Assembly (NCBI RefSeq): GCF_021155765.1
Contig: NC_060114.1
Location: 8,923,501 to 8,987,500, forward strand
Direction: 5' to 3'
DNA from: Diprion similis
Taxonomy: Eukaryota > Arthropoda > Insecta > Hymenoptera > Diprionidae
Length of the DNA: 64,000 bases
Shown: piece after piece, positions 1 through 15,300 of the stretch
Position numbering within the stretch: position 1 is the stretch's first letter
Layout: each line of letters opens with the position of its first letter
Position numbers and translations under genes: made by a program
The notes under the pieces: generated by a model
Databases searched by the model: none
What the model saw: the letters and a program-made list of their open reading frames with translations, nothing else
Told to the model about the DNA's origin: nothing

Positions 1-120
1 CAATAATGTACCACGCCAGAAGTTTCGAGAGCGGACTTGGTACGTACGTACATATCTATATCGATTTTTCAATCTTTAGTAAAACCTATTCGCCTGTCGT
101 ATTTTTTATTGCCTATCAAG

Positions 121-656
121 TTAACCCCTTGACTGGCACGACAAAACTCACTTTTTTGTGCCATTTGTGGTAGAGGCAAAATATTAATGAATCTTTATGA
201 AACTGTATACACAAATGTTTTTGGGTTCGCTGGATTTGAATCCCAAAGTTCAAATTGGCGGACCCAACATGGCGGACAAAAAGTTCAAATTTGATCGAAT
301 TCGATCACAAAACTCTACCCAGGGGTGTTCAGAGCCGCTGATTACGAATCTGAAATCGAATTTTGAAAATTCAAGATAGTGGATCTAATATAGGAAGCAA
401 GGAGTTCAAATCTGATCGAATCCAGTTGAAACAGTTTTCGTCCACCATATTGGATCGGCCATTTTGAATTTTGAAAATTTGATCTCAAATTTGAATTCAG
501 CAACCCAAAAAAACCCCAGAGTTATAAATTTCAAAACGATTGATTAAGTCGTTTCAAAGATATTGATGAAATATTTAGAGGACGTCAGACGTCCTCGCCA
601 GAAGCGGCACGTCTTTTTTGAACGTCTATAGACGTCCTTGCCAGTCAAAGGGTTAA
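121..656. mobile_element. Non-autonomous piggyBac-like MITE with TTAA ends
   Basis: TTAA at 121-124 and at 653-656 flank a 528-bp body whose ends are inverted repeats. The left end reads CCCCTTGACTGGCA (125-138). The right end (639-652), reverse-complemented, reads CCCTTTGACTGGCA, one mismatch in 14. A TTAA target duplication followed by CCC is the hallmark of the piggyBac superfamily. The interior has no transposase-sized frame, so this is a non-autonomous copy. The right subterminal part repeats GACGTC-type words (581-586, 589-594, 631-636). The 60-codon frame at 197-379 lies inside and looks accidental. Confidence 0.85.
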
Positions 657-738
657 AGTGATAAAATCAGTCAACCAACAGCTTTGCTAGCTTCGAAAGA
701 GTACCCACGGCTGGCTGTCTTTACCAATCTTCAGTGAA

Positions 739-764
739 CGTTTACGTAAACGGATCAGCTGATC
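739..764. promoter_or_regulatory. Two abutting perfect palindromes
   Basis: CGTTTACGTAAACG (739-752) and GATCAGCTGATC (753-764) are each perfectly palindromic and touch end to end. The first contains two inverted GTAAAC cores of the forkhead type. The second contains a CAGCTG E-box. They lie just after an initiator-like TCAGT (731) and about 140 bp before the 56-codon ORF, so a core-promoter role is plausible. This is inference from motif shape only. Confidence 0.4.
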
Positions 765-904
765 AATCTTTTCGGCGCCGTGTTGTTTCTGCAAACTGGA
801 TTCTTCGACACTATCGACTTTGAAGAAGTTTCCAAATAAATTCCTTGCAGTCGGTTTAAGTGCCTATTCGTTTATGAAAATATTTCTACAGACCGAATAA
901 TGAG

Positions 905-1075
905 ATGGAAATAAATAAAGTTGGAGAAAATGTAATTACCGCTAGTATCGTCTTCGCAGATTCAGACGAGAGGATTGAATCACCGTATAATCATATTTAT
1001 GGCCGTGTACCGATACCGACGAGAGGTGTTATGCCGCCAACGCCGCGTGCCATGTACATCGGAGAATGGGATTGA
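905..1075 (+). CDS. Possible small gene or terminal exon, 56-codon ORF of unknown function
   Basis: An open frame runs from ATG 905 to TGA 1073-1075 and encodes 56 residues. It ends in a Pro-rich stretch (VPIPTRGVMPPTPRAM) and the C-terminus YIGEWD. It is open upstream to an acceptor-like TTTCTACAG ending at 891, so it may be a terminal exon rather than a complete ORF. AATAAA-like signals follow near 1088 and 1118. Upstream lie an initiator-like TCAGT (731) and two abutting palindromes (739-764). I do not recognise the protein. Codon usage is denser in G+C than the flanks, which favours a real coding segment, but it could be chance. It would be convergent with STT3A. Confidence 0.35.
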   Translation: MEINKVGENVITASIVFADSDERIESPYNHIYGRVPIPTRGVMPPTPRAMYIGEWD

Positions 1076-2282
1076 GAGAGGACGGAAATAAAAATGCAAA
1101 ATAGTGTTAATAATAGAAATAAATTTTTTTTTTTAAATAAACAGAAAGAAAAAGAAAATCGAAAAAAAAAACGAAAAACACTTGACCGATATTTGTATAC
1201 GTACTTACCAACAAGTATCTAAACACTGACACAAGAACACGGGACACACAATTGTATATTGTTAATATACCACATAAATACTCAATATTTTATATATTAC
1301 TTAATTTTGAAACCGTGTTTTTTTTAGTTTCGTTTACATCGCGTGTTCGCATTTTTTTTTAGACATATCGGTAGTAATTCCTAAGTTAAAAATATACATA
1401 TATATCTACCCCTTACCTTCGCCTTTACCGGCTGTCCCATTCCCAAAATAATTGCAATTAAAACCTACGTATAGGATGTATATACATAAATAATTAAAGA
1501 TTTGAAGAAAAAAAAAAAACAATAATAAACACCCGACGGAAATAATTTTTTTGTATCGAATTGCATAATCGGATTCATACAACTTCCTTACCTTGAGACG
1601 CTGAAGGCGAAGAATTCCTTGGAATGGGCAATTGACGATTTGTCTACCCAAATCATCAGTATCAACAAATCAAGGTATTTGCTATTAATTTTTTCATTCT
1701 TAGTTCATCCATCCAGTGTTAAAAGGAAAAATAAAACTTCAAAAACTTACCTGTAATGAATGAATTTGTTATGTTTCTGTAAAAGGAGAATACAGGAAGG
1801 GAAAAAATAGTAATATCGATATCGATAACAAATAATAGATAAATAATTCATCTCGTACGCTTAAGTGTTTCCCATGCTTTTTATAAAAATTTATACTTTA
1901 TACATTATTATTTTTCATCGCGTATGCAATTATGTATTTAGTTAGGTATTTAATTCGACGCCCGTTGAAAAACGCGTTACTCCTAAGTCGATTTTCGATC
2001 TCTGTTGCTTTCCCATTCTCTCTTACACTCGCTCTTATTCGCTGTCTATTTCTCTCTCTCTCGCTCTCTCTCTCTCTTTACTATCTACCGAATATAAAAG
2101 AAAAAGTTAACGACTAAAGCTCCGTTTTTCAACATTTGTATGGAAATTAAACCGATGTTTAGGTCATGTGCATGCTTTTCTTTTGTGTATACGTATTGTA
2201 TATCTTCTTCTCTTAATCTTCTTCGCCTTCTTCTTATTATTATAATTACTCTTAGTATAGTAGAACGAGCTTCACCTCGACT
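1076..2282. other. AT-rich 3' side of STT3A, convergent with the small ORF
   Basis: No convincing coding frame. The stretch holds poly-A and poly-T runs (about 1125-1170, 1318-1360), a CT microsatellite at about 2050-2078 and A/T-rich DNA. The STT3A 3' UTR should lie at its right end on the minus strand. The frames at 1406-1651 (minus) and 1932-2117 (plus) are low-complexity and have no recognisable family. Confidence 0.6.
2050..2078. repeat. CT microsatellite
   Basis: A nearly pure CT dinucleotide tract interrupted by one CG step, on the 3' side of STT3A. Confidence 0.85.
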
Positions 2283-5447
<3,165 letters not shown>

Positions 5448-6399
5448 GATTTACCTGAAAATGAATTTAAGGCGCTGTCAAAGGATGATGAAGGATTATA
5501 ACCTGTCTTTGAAGCGGAGGTTATGTCGTCGGCAAGGGAAGGGAGGGGAACGAAGCGTGGATAACGGCGACCCAAGGGTTGACGAACTTTAGTGCCGCGT
5601 CGAGGGTCTTTTTTTACCTCGTAGAGTGGCAGATATTCAAAAAACTAATGTTTTTGCGTGTTTATACACTGAATCGAAAACACCGACAGTATCGCAAATG
5701 TTCGAAGACTTATTAATTTCACCGGCCGGTCAAAGTCGGCGGGTGCCAATTTGGCAATTGGTTGGCGTGATTTGATTCGTGGATACGAAACTATCGGCTC
5801 GGGATACGAATGTTGAGTTATGTAGACTCTGGATGAACAGATACTCACGTCGATTGTAACGCAGGTTGATTTTTGGCGACAGTTGATCGGGAAAGAAATA
5901 TCCCGCGGTCAGTTTGCGTAGAATAATTATTATTGTTGTTTACGATAATCGGCCAACCTGCAACCACGTCACACCGGAATGTACCATAGACGTTGACTGA
6001 ACTAAGCCATAGATTTATAAAGCTGGAGTAAGGAAGGCGGCTCTGAAAAATAGTCTATATGTAGTTTTCAGTGGGGAATTTATGCCCGGCATATTGGAGT
6101 AAAAATTGTCGAACGGGGTTGGGTTGGTAACACTAACTAATAACTAACAAGTGAGATATCGATGCGTTTGGGAAGGTGGTCGTAGTGTTTGACGAGATTC
6201 CAGCAAGTTCGAGAACCCTCGGCTGGTTGTTTCCACGAAACATGGCCGGATATTATTCCGCTGCTGATGTAGTGAAGATTTAGTGTTGAAAAAGAAACAA
6301 CGGACGAGAAAAAATAATAGCCGTTGGATAGTCTATCGTTTTAAACTCCGAACCTAGACACGCGGCCGCGTATCTGCAGGTCGTTAACGCGGCGAAGAA
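5448..6399. promoter_or_regulatory. Head-to-head promoter region of STT3A and hyd
   Basis: The two start codons lie 952 bp apart on opposite strands, so both 5' UTRs and core promoters must fit here unless noncoding exons lie elsewhere. A CAG/GTAAAT junction just upstream of the STT3A ATG (about 5451-5460) could be a splice site of a 5' UTR intron. No TATA box stands out. The region is more GC-balanced near 6360-6399 (GCGGCCGCG), as expected of a broad housekeeping promoter. The frames at 5383-5592 and 5645-5848 look accidental. Confidence 0.6.
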
Positions 6400-9300
6400 A
6401 TGTCTTCGATCCATTTCGTCGTCCACCCTTTACCGGGAACGGACGACCAGCTGAACGACAGGTACGTTATGTATGCCTATGTCTCTACGTTTTTCCGACG
6501 CCGCTGCCCTTTGACGAGCGCTCGATGCCTCAGTTATTCACACTTTCCTGCTTCTCTAGCTTTCCATCCACGTCCTTCCGATCCCTAATTGCCCACTGCA
6601 CGCGGCCACCATGTTCCAAAACGCTCAGAACACGATGTCCAACGTCCTCGAAGCTCGACCCGACCCTTCTGCTTTTTTTTCACTATTTTCAGAGGCATCG
6701 GCAAGACTGTCAGACAGCTACATTTGGTTTTGCAGCTGATCAACCAACCTGAGAGCGAGAAGCCAGTTGGTGATTCGATGCAAAGTTTGCAACTTTTTCC
6801 TCATGGCATCGGAACCGATTGTTATCTCATTTTTGTTGAGAGTCGAATGCTTGCTTGATTTCAAAAGCGCAGGACTTTTAAACATTCCGTTAGTCATATA
6901 ATAGCCTGTTTTCTGATCAATGTTTTGATAAAATCTTTTCATCCTAAAACTGATCAGAAGATCAGATTACCTACTGGTTTGTGAAAATTGTCGTAGATCC
7001 AACTTTGCCAATTAATTTTCACCAAGAATTATTGAAATTTCTACCTGTTTCCATTTAATTTTTATGACAATCGCAGCTTTTATCGCATGAAAGCCAGACA
7101 TTTTGAAAATGTTGTGTATAATTTTTACTTTCCTCTATAAAGTGTTGTTAACTATGTCAATGAAAACAAATTCTAGAATTTCATACAATTGATATAATGC
7201 GCTTATGGATGTTAAATTTTGGAGCTTGTTGAGCGAAATATTTATTAGCAAGATATCGAAACCCTGAAATGAAATATTTATTAGCAAGATGCTGAATCCC
7301 TGAAGCCAGTACAGAATGTTTAACCACATGCGAAATTTCCTAACTTTTTAAATGTCACCATTGATAGAATGAACAACTATTTTTCTATTGCCAGGCTGAA
7401 AGAAGTCGCCGAGAAAATAAACAGATATGGATTTATGACACCACCAGCGCTTAGCGGACTGAAGGGGTCGGTTAAGCGTATAGTTGTCGGTCCAACTCAC
7501 ATTGCCCTGTTAATGGAAGACAACAGAATTTGCCGTGTAGCATTCACCGTTCTGTCAGACAGGCTAGATTTGAGCAAAAATGAACCCAACAGAAAGTGAG
7601 TATATTCGAACTCTTTTCTTCCTCCACATAAGGTATTAACTGGAGAGGAAAAAACTTTTTTGACACAGTATGTGTAAAATTAAATTTTTAGCATTGTTTT
7701 CCCCATGTAAAGTACAATTTTATAAATAGTATGAGGTAAATGAAAGCCTTTAAATTTCGCTAACAAGGGTATCATATACAACAAAAATGTCTCAAAATAT
7801 AGTTTATAATTTATTTTTTTAATTCGAAAAGCAACTACTAATATGAAAAAGTGAATAATGAATATTTGTTGTGTGAATTGTTGATGTAGTTAATATAAAA
7901 TATAATTCATTTTTGGAATTCAAAAGGCAACTATCATGTGGGAAAAATGAATATTTGAGAAATAAAAAAACATTCATTGTTCCAAAATTCAAAACGAATT
8001 TAAAAATAATGAATAATTCTTCGAAGCACGAACAAAAGCCACGTGGGAAACTCGGGCTCAGCACCGAGCGGAAGCGGAGGTGGAGGTAGCGGTGGAAGAG
8101 CAGGATTGCCACGCTCCAGGGCAAGAATAATGCGTAACAGTTCGGCAATAAGAGGTGGAGGCAGCAGCGGCGGAGGAGGAGGAGCCGGGCGCAGTGGACC
8201 GCCAGGCGTTATAATGGGCGGTGCAAGTGGCAGCAGTTCAAGACCGATCGTCTCAGTTCCGGCACCGTTTGTTCCGGAAGATTTGATCTCCCAGGCGCAA
8301 GTGGTCTTGCAGGGAAAAAGCAGAAACCTAATTATCAGGGAGCTACAGGTGGGTGACGAGGTATCCAAAACCACGCGCTCTTTTTTTTTCTGTCGATTCG
8401 GAAGAGTTATTTCGCGAGTTGTCGAGACAAAAGTCGCCGGAAAGTATTAATAAACTTTCCTCATTTTCCATTCTAGCGTACAAATCTTGATGTCAATCTC
8501 GCCGTCAACAATCTTCTATCTCGGGACGACGAGGAGGGTGACGACGCCGAAGATGCGGCCGACAGCTACGTTCCTGAGGATCTGATCTCCCTGCTCGACG
8601 GTGGTTTCAGCAACGAGCATTCCGTCATCATAGATGCAGACTCCATGTTCTCAGAAGACATGTTCGGCTACGCGGGGATCAGGAGGCGAGTATAGGCAAT
8701 GGAAATGTTTCTTCCACTTACAGCAAACTCACCAACTAACCGCTGTATTATTTTGCAGTCGTGGTAGCTCTTCGCGCAGACTCGGCAGTGACAGGGATGG
8801 CGAACGATCGGCAGATCGGGACAGGGATCGAGATAGTTTCAGCCGCTGGAGAGATCGCCAGTATTACGGCCCTCGCAGGTGGCTGGAAACAGCCCTCAAA
8901 GATTCATGGGAAAAGGATCCAGGTAACATTGATTTTTCAAGTAAAGCGACCAGGATTCATACCGATAACTGGGAATTTTTTTGATCTAGTGCAATTTTGA
9001 TATCTTGTAGTCTGTGGTATTTTTTCTTATTCATAATAGCTAGCTCTAGTTCATTAGAAAACCAGTTGGGAAAATTACTAAGTTTAGTCGTTATCTTTGG
9101 TACATATTTTTCCAATACTTTTAGTAAAGTAGATATTTATGCAATCTACAGCTTCATTGAACTGTAAATTTTCATCATTAAAGTTGAGCCAAAGTTGTTG
9201 CCTTCTTAAAGTCATAAATATACTGGAAAAATTCCAATCTAACTTACAGTTTCGAGTGGCCAGACACAGTAGCCACAGAATGTGAATTATCACAGTCAAT

Positions 9301-12300
9301 TATCGGATTATGGTTATGTTCTATATTAGTATTTCATACGTTGGTAATAACTAAATCTAATACATTATCGCTAACATTTTTTAAGCTATTGATTTGCTTA
9401 ATTTTGAATAGTTTGCAATATTCAGATGAATGATCAGCTGCTTCTCGAACATTGTCGTCCAAATGATGGCCACGAGCAAAGGAATAATTATCATTAGTTA
9501 TCCAGTCAAAACCTGGTATATTAAAGTCAACAACTAGAATTAACTTACTGATATTGTTAACATTAATGTAAATTGATATTGAAGCTGGAAGTTTGAATTG
9601 AAATTGACATACCAGTCGACTGGGGTGTTTGGGGATATGTACACTGCACCGAGTATCAGGAGGTCATTTCCGAATAGTATTTTTATAAGTAAAAATTCAA
9701 AAACATTATCAACAATGATAATAGTAATAAATTTAAGATTATGTTTGATAACAATAAGGATACCTCCACTGCTCGATTTCCGATTCGTAAACACAGACCT
9801 ATCACACCCGAACATATTACAGTTACGTGAACCTAGTTTGGAGTTCTTAATTTCCTCTGTGATCCAGGTTTCGGTGATTATCCATCACCGATGTAGTTTT
9901 TATTTCTAAAAACGCAGTGCACGACTTCGGATGAGAAAAGCATAACTATAAGTGGCCTGTGTTTGCCAGCAGTAAATAACACTCCAAGACGTGTAACTGT
10001 AATGCTGTTAGGTGGAAACCTCACAATCCATGAAATAGTATGATGGTTTTTTGTAGATCTGATCTTTGGACATCTATTGAAACTTGAAAGTTCAATACAA
10101 TGAAATTCTTTTCTTTGATCTTCCTCAATCCAAGTTTGGAAAGTACTTCAGACCTGCCATTTTTTCAGTTATATCAGAATTATTATCATCCATCATCAAT
10201 TCTAATCTCTCAAAATGCTTGTTGAGTAATTTCCAAAGAATCTTTAAGTTTTGATCCAACCCATCAGCATCAAACAGACCGATTTTCACATTTTAAATTG
10301 GGTCGCGTGCTTGAGGAAAGAAAAACAATAAAATGATCCAAGGTAGGTCAACGTAGAAAAGTCTGATTTTTCCTATCGTGGAATCCGTTTTAGGCCAGAA
10401 CCTTGGAAACATTGATGAATATTTTTTTTTATGTGTTCCCCAACTTTCATCTTAAATTTGATATTCAATTTAAGAGCTTGCAGTTTTTCATAGGAACCAA
10501 AAACTCGTTTTTCTTTTGAAATGTAGTGCGAAGGGCATCGCAGTAGGATATACAATTGATATTATCAATCACTAGCAGCCAGTTGCGGTTCTGCTCGCCA
10601 ATATTTTCAAATGCTTTTTTTGGCAAAGCTAATCAACATAGCCATATGCTCTTGCGGACCTGTTTGTAGAACTCGTTGAGATCTTGAAATGACTATAATT
10701 TTTATATCCGTTTGCAGCTTGCTGATAGTTTTGTATCGCTTCATTCAACCTTTTTCGTCTCTTCCAGATAACAAAAAAAAGGAACTCGCATCGCAGAGTC
10801 CTTTATGGATGTCTGAAGAGCTTGAATGGTGGCATGAGCGCTGTGGTGAACCAGCACCTCGATTTGTCCAAATTGCCGCTCTCTACAGTGAACTAATTGC
10901 AGTTTCATCTACTGGGCAGCTCTATCAGTGGCGATGGGCGGACCCTGAGCCTTATAAACATCCGGAAGTGAGTGGCGATCAGTTTTCGAATGTGTTTTAG
11001 AGCTTTTTGCACCATCGCTTGTCTTCTGATCTCAAACATTCATTCCTAGAACCCAAACGTTCATCACCCAAAGAGCATTCCGCTTGGTGTGTTTGGCGAG
11101 AAGATCGTCAACATTTCGGCCACAGCTATTCGGTGCTCCGTCAGCACAGAGAGCGGCAAGGTTGCCACATGGCTGGACGACCTTTTAGGACATGTCGCCT
11201 CGCGACTCGAGCATCCCGCTCAGGCATTCACCGAATTCACGCTTGACAGAATTGTCTCGCTGCACACTTGCGCTCTCTACACAGTCGCCAGACTCGAAAG
11301 TGGTGGTCTTTATTGGTGGTGAGTTGAGTTTTCGATGTTTTACTTACTTGCTGAAACGTTTACATGATTAATCAAGCGAGAAGCCGTGTCATAGTGATTC
11401 TGGAGTAATTAAGTTTTCAAAATATGAATATGTTCTGCCTCCATATGATTCACAGCGTTTCGGTCATTCCTAAAATTACGAGACAAGAATACTTCCGAAT
11501 TGTGAATCATTACAGTAACGTTACTAACTTGAACCCTGTGCCAAAAGGCACGGCAATTGTGGTCCGATGCACTGACCGAACCCTGATTACTCCTTTCTCA
11601 ATCTTTGTGTCGTTTTTTTCATTTAGGGGCGTCCTGCCATTCGCCCAGCGAAAAAAGCTGTGGGAAAAATACAAGGCGAAATCTAGAAAGCACAGACCTT
11701 CGACGGTCTTGTCGACAGACATAAGTTACGGGACACACGTGTGCATGAAAAACAGTCCAATTTATCAACCAGGAGCAATAGGTAAGTCTCAACTTTGTTC
11801 CTCACAATCCGAAACAAATTCAATACCGATCTGTGAAAATCCACGTTCTTCGTTCTGATAGGATTCACGATCGCGAACGGAGTGCCAAAAGTTGGACAAC
11901 TCTTATCGGCAGCTTGGAACTTGGACGCAACGTGCAGATTCAAGATCCTTCCAGCCGGCGTTTTGATACCTCCCAATCCGACCGAGAAACGGGAAGTTAT
12001 TCCAACCACAGGCGCCGCCAGTGGACCCAGTAAAACTAACCACAAGGAAACAGCTGATCGTCTCGACATGCCACCACCGCCTTCGCCCGCCTCAAGCACG
12101 TGCAGCGACACAGGCAGCATCACGACCAGTCACAGTTAATTCTTTTATAATCATCTCGTTCTATTAAAGTTTTCGTTTTTTTTTTCTTTATTTTTTTTAT
12201 CTTCACCGTTCGTGACTTCAAAAAATGATAAAAATTACCGGGTATTTTCAGAACGACAGAAACGAATGGCGCCCAGAGGGGAAGGAGAGCCGGAAAAAAA

Positions 12301-15300
12301 AGACGAAGAGGACTGGCAGCTGAAAGATGTCGTTTTCGTCGAAGATGTTAAAACTGTACCAATTGGTGCGTTTCAATCCTAGGCTTTTTTTCTTATAAAC
12401 TATTGTCAAAGGTTTCGTTTCGCTTAACATCTTTATTTACTGCCCTCTTTTCTCTGTTACACAGGTAAAGTTATAAAAGTTGATGGATGCTACGTAGCGG
12501 TGAAATTCTTCTCAAAGGATTCTAAGGAGAAGGAAAAAGAGACGAAAGAGAAGGACTTCAGTACTTCAGATTTCAAGGATCTGACCGCCGAAGAACTCAT
12601 CAAACTACTCGCGGACTGCCGACTCCTCCGAAAAGATGAACTACAGGTATACTTCCCACAAGTCTTGATGATAAGTCAACGATGTAAAAATATTAGCAAC
12701 TAAAGATGAAGTCTCGCTTTCTTGAACCCGATTTTTTCATTCTTTTTGCCTCCAGGTGATAAAATCACCATTGAATTCCCGTGCTCCAGACTGTTTTCAA
12801 AGAACGCCAAGGCGAGTGAATCTCGTTGAAACGTCGAACGAGAATTTATTGACTATTTCGACCGACGGTCAAGGTAAGTAATGTGATCACTAATCATTGT
12901 TAGTCAAACAAGAAAGTTCCATTATTCTGATTTTACAACACGGTAACCGATTTGTAAATTCTTACTTCTATCCTCGTTTGTTATTCAGGCATACACGCGA
13001 TATTGAAGAACGGAAACAAGCTCACTTATGTTGTCTACAATCTCAGCACAGGAAGATACGTTCAAGATTGTTACATACCGTCCGATATTTCCTCATTTCT
13101 CGGACTACAGCCACAAAGTATCAGTCTCACCAGCGCTGGCGAGGTAGAAACGATTTTACTTACACTTATTATATATTTTCTAATAGTGTTCAACTATTTT
13201 CGTCGACTTATTTCTAACCGATACTACGAAAACGAAAGAAAAATACGCTGATAACTCCCGTTTTATTCAGAACACCGAATGTTCGATGATCTTGCGAGAT
13301 GGAAACAACACGATTTATCCGATAGCTAAGGACTGCGCTGAGGCGATAAGAGACCCAAACTGGTTGGACCTTGTTCCGGTGCATTGCATAGGTGCGTCGA
13401 CCATTCCAATACCCAGCTGCACAAATTCCTCGAACTTGAAAAACCAGGTCGCGGTGATAGCCCTGGTCTTTGACAATCTTCTACTTCTGCCAAGGATATT
13501 GAGATGTGATTTTGACGGGGTTAAGCAAATTTTTGCCAACCTGGAACAAGATCAGAGTAAGTAACGGTGCTGCAACTCTTCATTCGAATATAAAAATAAC
13601 AATTCGTTGCTTTCAAAAGTGTTTTTTCACCAAGAACTGAGTAATCAACAAATTTTTAACTCTTCGCTTTCAGAGACAATCTCGTCACAGATTCAGACAA
13701 TCTTGACAGAACGATGTGACGGCAATCGAAATATTTTCCACGCCTGCGTCAATATGTGCTCACCGACGTCAAACAAGGAGAACGAGCAGGGTAAGAATTG
13801 AATGCTTTGAAACGACTGAACAGAAATGTTTCATCGTTACTTTATCTTCTAAATCGATGTTTGTTTCTCTTCGATTAAAGGCATTGAACGCGAACTAGTC
13901 GCGAATGCGGTCGACGGCAATACTGCGCCCATCGAAGAACCCATTCCAACTCTCAGCTGGCCACCCGAAGCCTTCGACAACACCTCCGGGGAGGAAGACA
14001 GCCTACTCAGTATCGGTGCAGCCAGTATCTCCATGATGAACAAATCCGGTATTCTGTTTTAAATTATCAACAATGTTGTTTTTTTTTTTCCATCTTCACT
14101 ATTTACTTGATGATTCATTTGGCGGAGATTTGATACCGATTCAGTGATCACAAAAATTCGTTGACAAATATCCAGTTCAAGTAAAATCAAGCTTATTTTA
14201 CAGTTTCTTTTTCTCCCTTGTACAGTTTCGTTTATATTTTTTTCCCTGCCCAGGTGCCAGTTCGACATCGACCAATACTTATGTCATCGATTCAGTCGAG
14301 CGGCGCAACAATGCTCTTCTAATACTGAAATACCTCTGCGAAAGTCCAGTCCTAGGACAGCACTTGAAGGAACTGCTTGTCGCCAGGTTTGCATCTCTTT
14401 AATCTTTTCTCTTCGATGCCTAAACAAGTAAACAAACAAGTATCGAAGCTTTGATAGCTGAATTTCTGCCTCACAATTTACAGGGACGCTCAAGGTCAAA
14501 CTCCGCTGATGCTCGCCGTGTCCGTGCGTGCCTATCACGCAGCCCTAATTCTGCTGGACACAATACAGCGTGTCGGTCGCGATGGCAAAGACTGTTCGGC
14601 GATGATCCTACAGCCAGACGCGAGCCCCGATTTGTCGCCTCTGTTCGTCACCTGCTGCAACGACACCTGCAGTTTCACTTGGACTGGAGCCGAGCACATT
14701 AATCAGGTGAGAGTTGAACGGGTTGAAAGTTGAGCCAAATTATGCAGAACAGACTTGACGGCAAAGCATTTTTGCTCATTTTTTAGGACATATTCGAGTG
14801 CAGAACGTGCGGTTTGACCGGCTCTCTCTGTTGCTGCACGGAGTGCGCGCGAGTCTGCCACAGAGGCCATGACTGCAAGTTGAAAAAAACATCACCAACT
14901 GCTTACTGCGACTGCTGGGAGAAGTGCAAGTGTCGCGCCCTCATTGCTGGCCACCAAGGCGCACGATATGACCTTCTTTGTCGCTTGGTGACGAACACCG
15001 ACCTGGCCACCAAGATAAACTCACGGTATGAAGATCGCAGCAAGAAATAAACTTTTCGGCGCACGTGATTTATTCGTCGAATACGTTTTTTTCGCTTCAT
15101 TTGTAAAAACATAATCGTTTGTTGATTTCAGAGGTGAAAGTATACTGTTATTCCTTGTGCAAACAGTGGGAAGACAGTCGGTTGAACAGCGTCAGTACAG
15201 ATCGGCACCGAGGCAAAGATCGACCTCGGCTAGTCGCAAGACACCGTCGTCAGATGGTAAATTGTGATAATGATTGATAATTGTAGTGAAAATTAATTAT

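Noticed and set aside
197-379. 60-codon frame in the piggyBac-like MITE
   Set aside because: Lies in a non-autonomous element and resembles no transposase.
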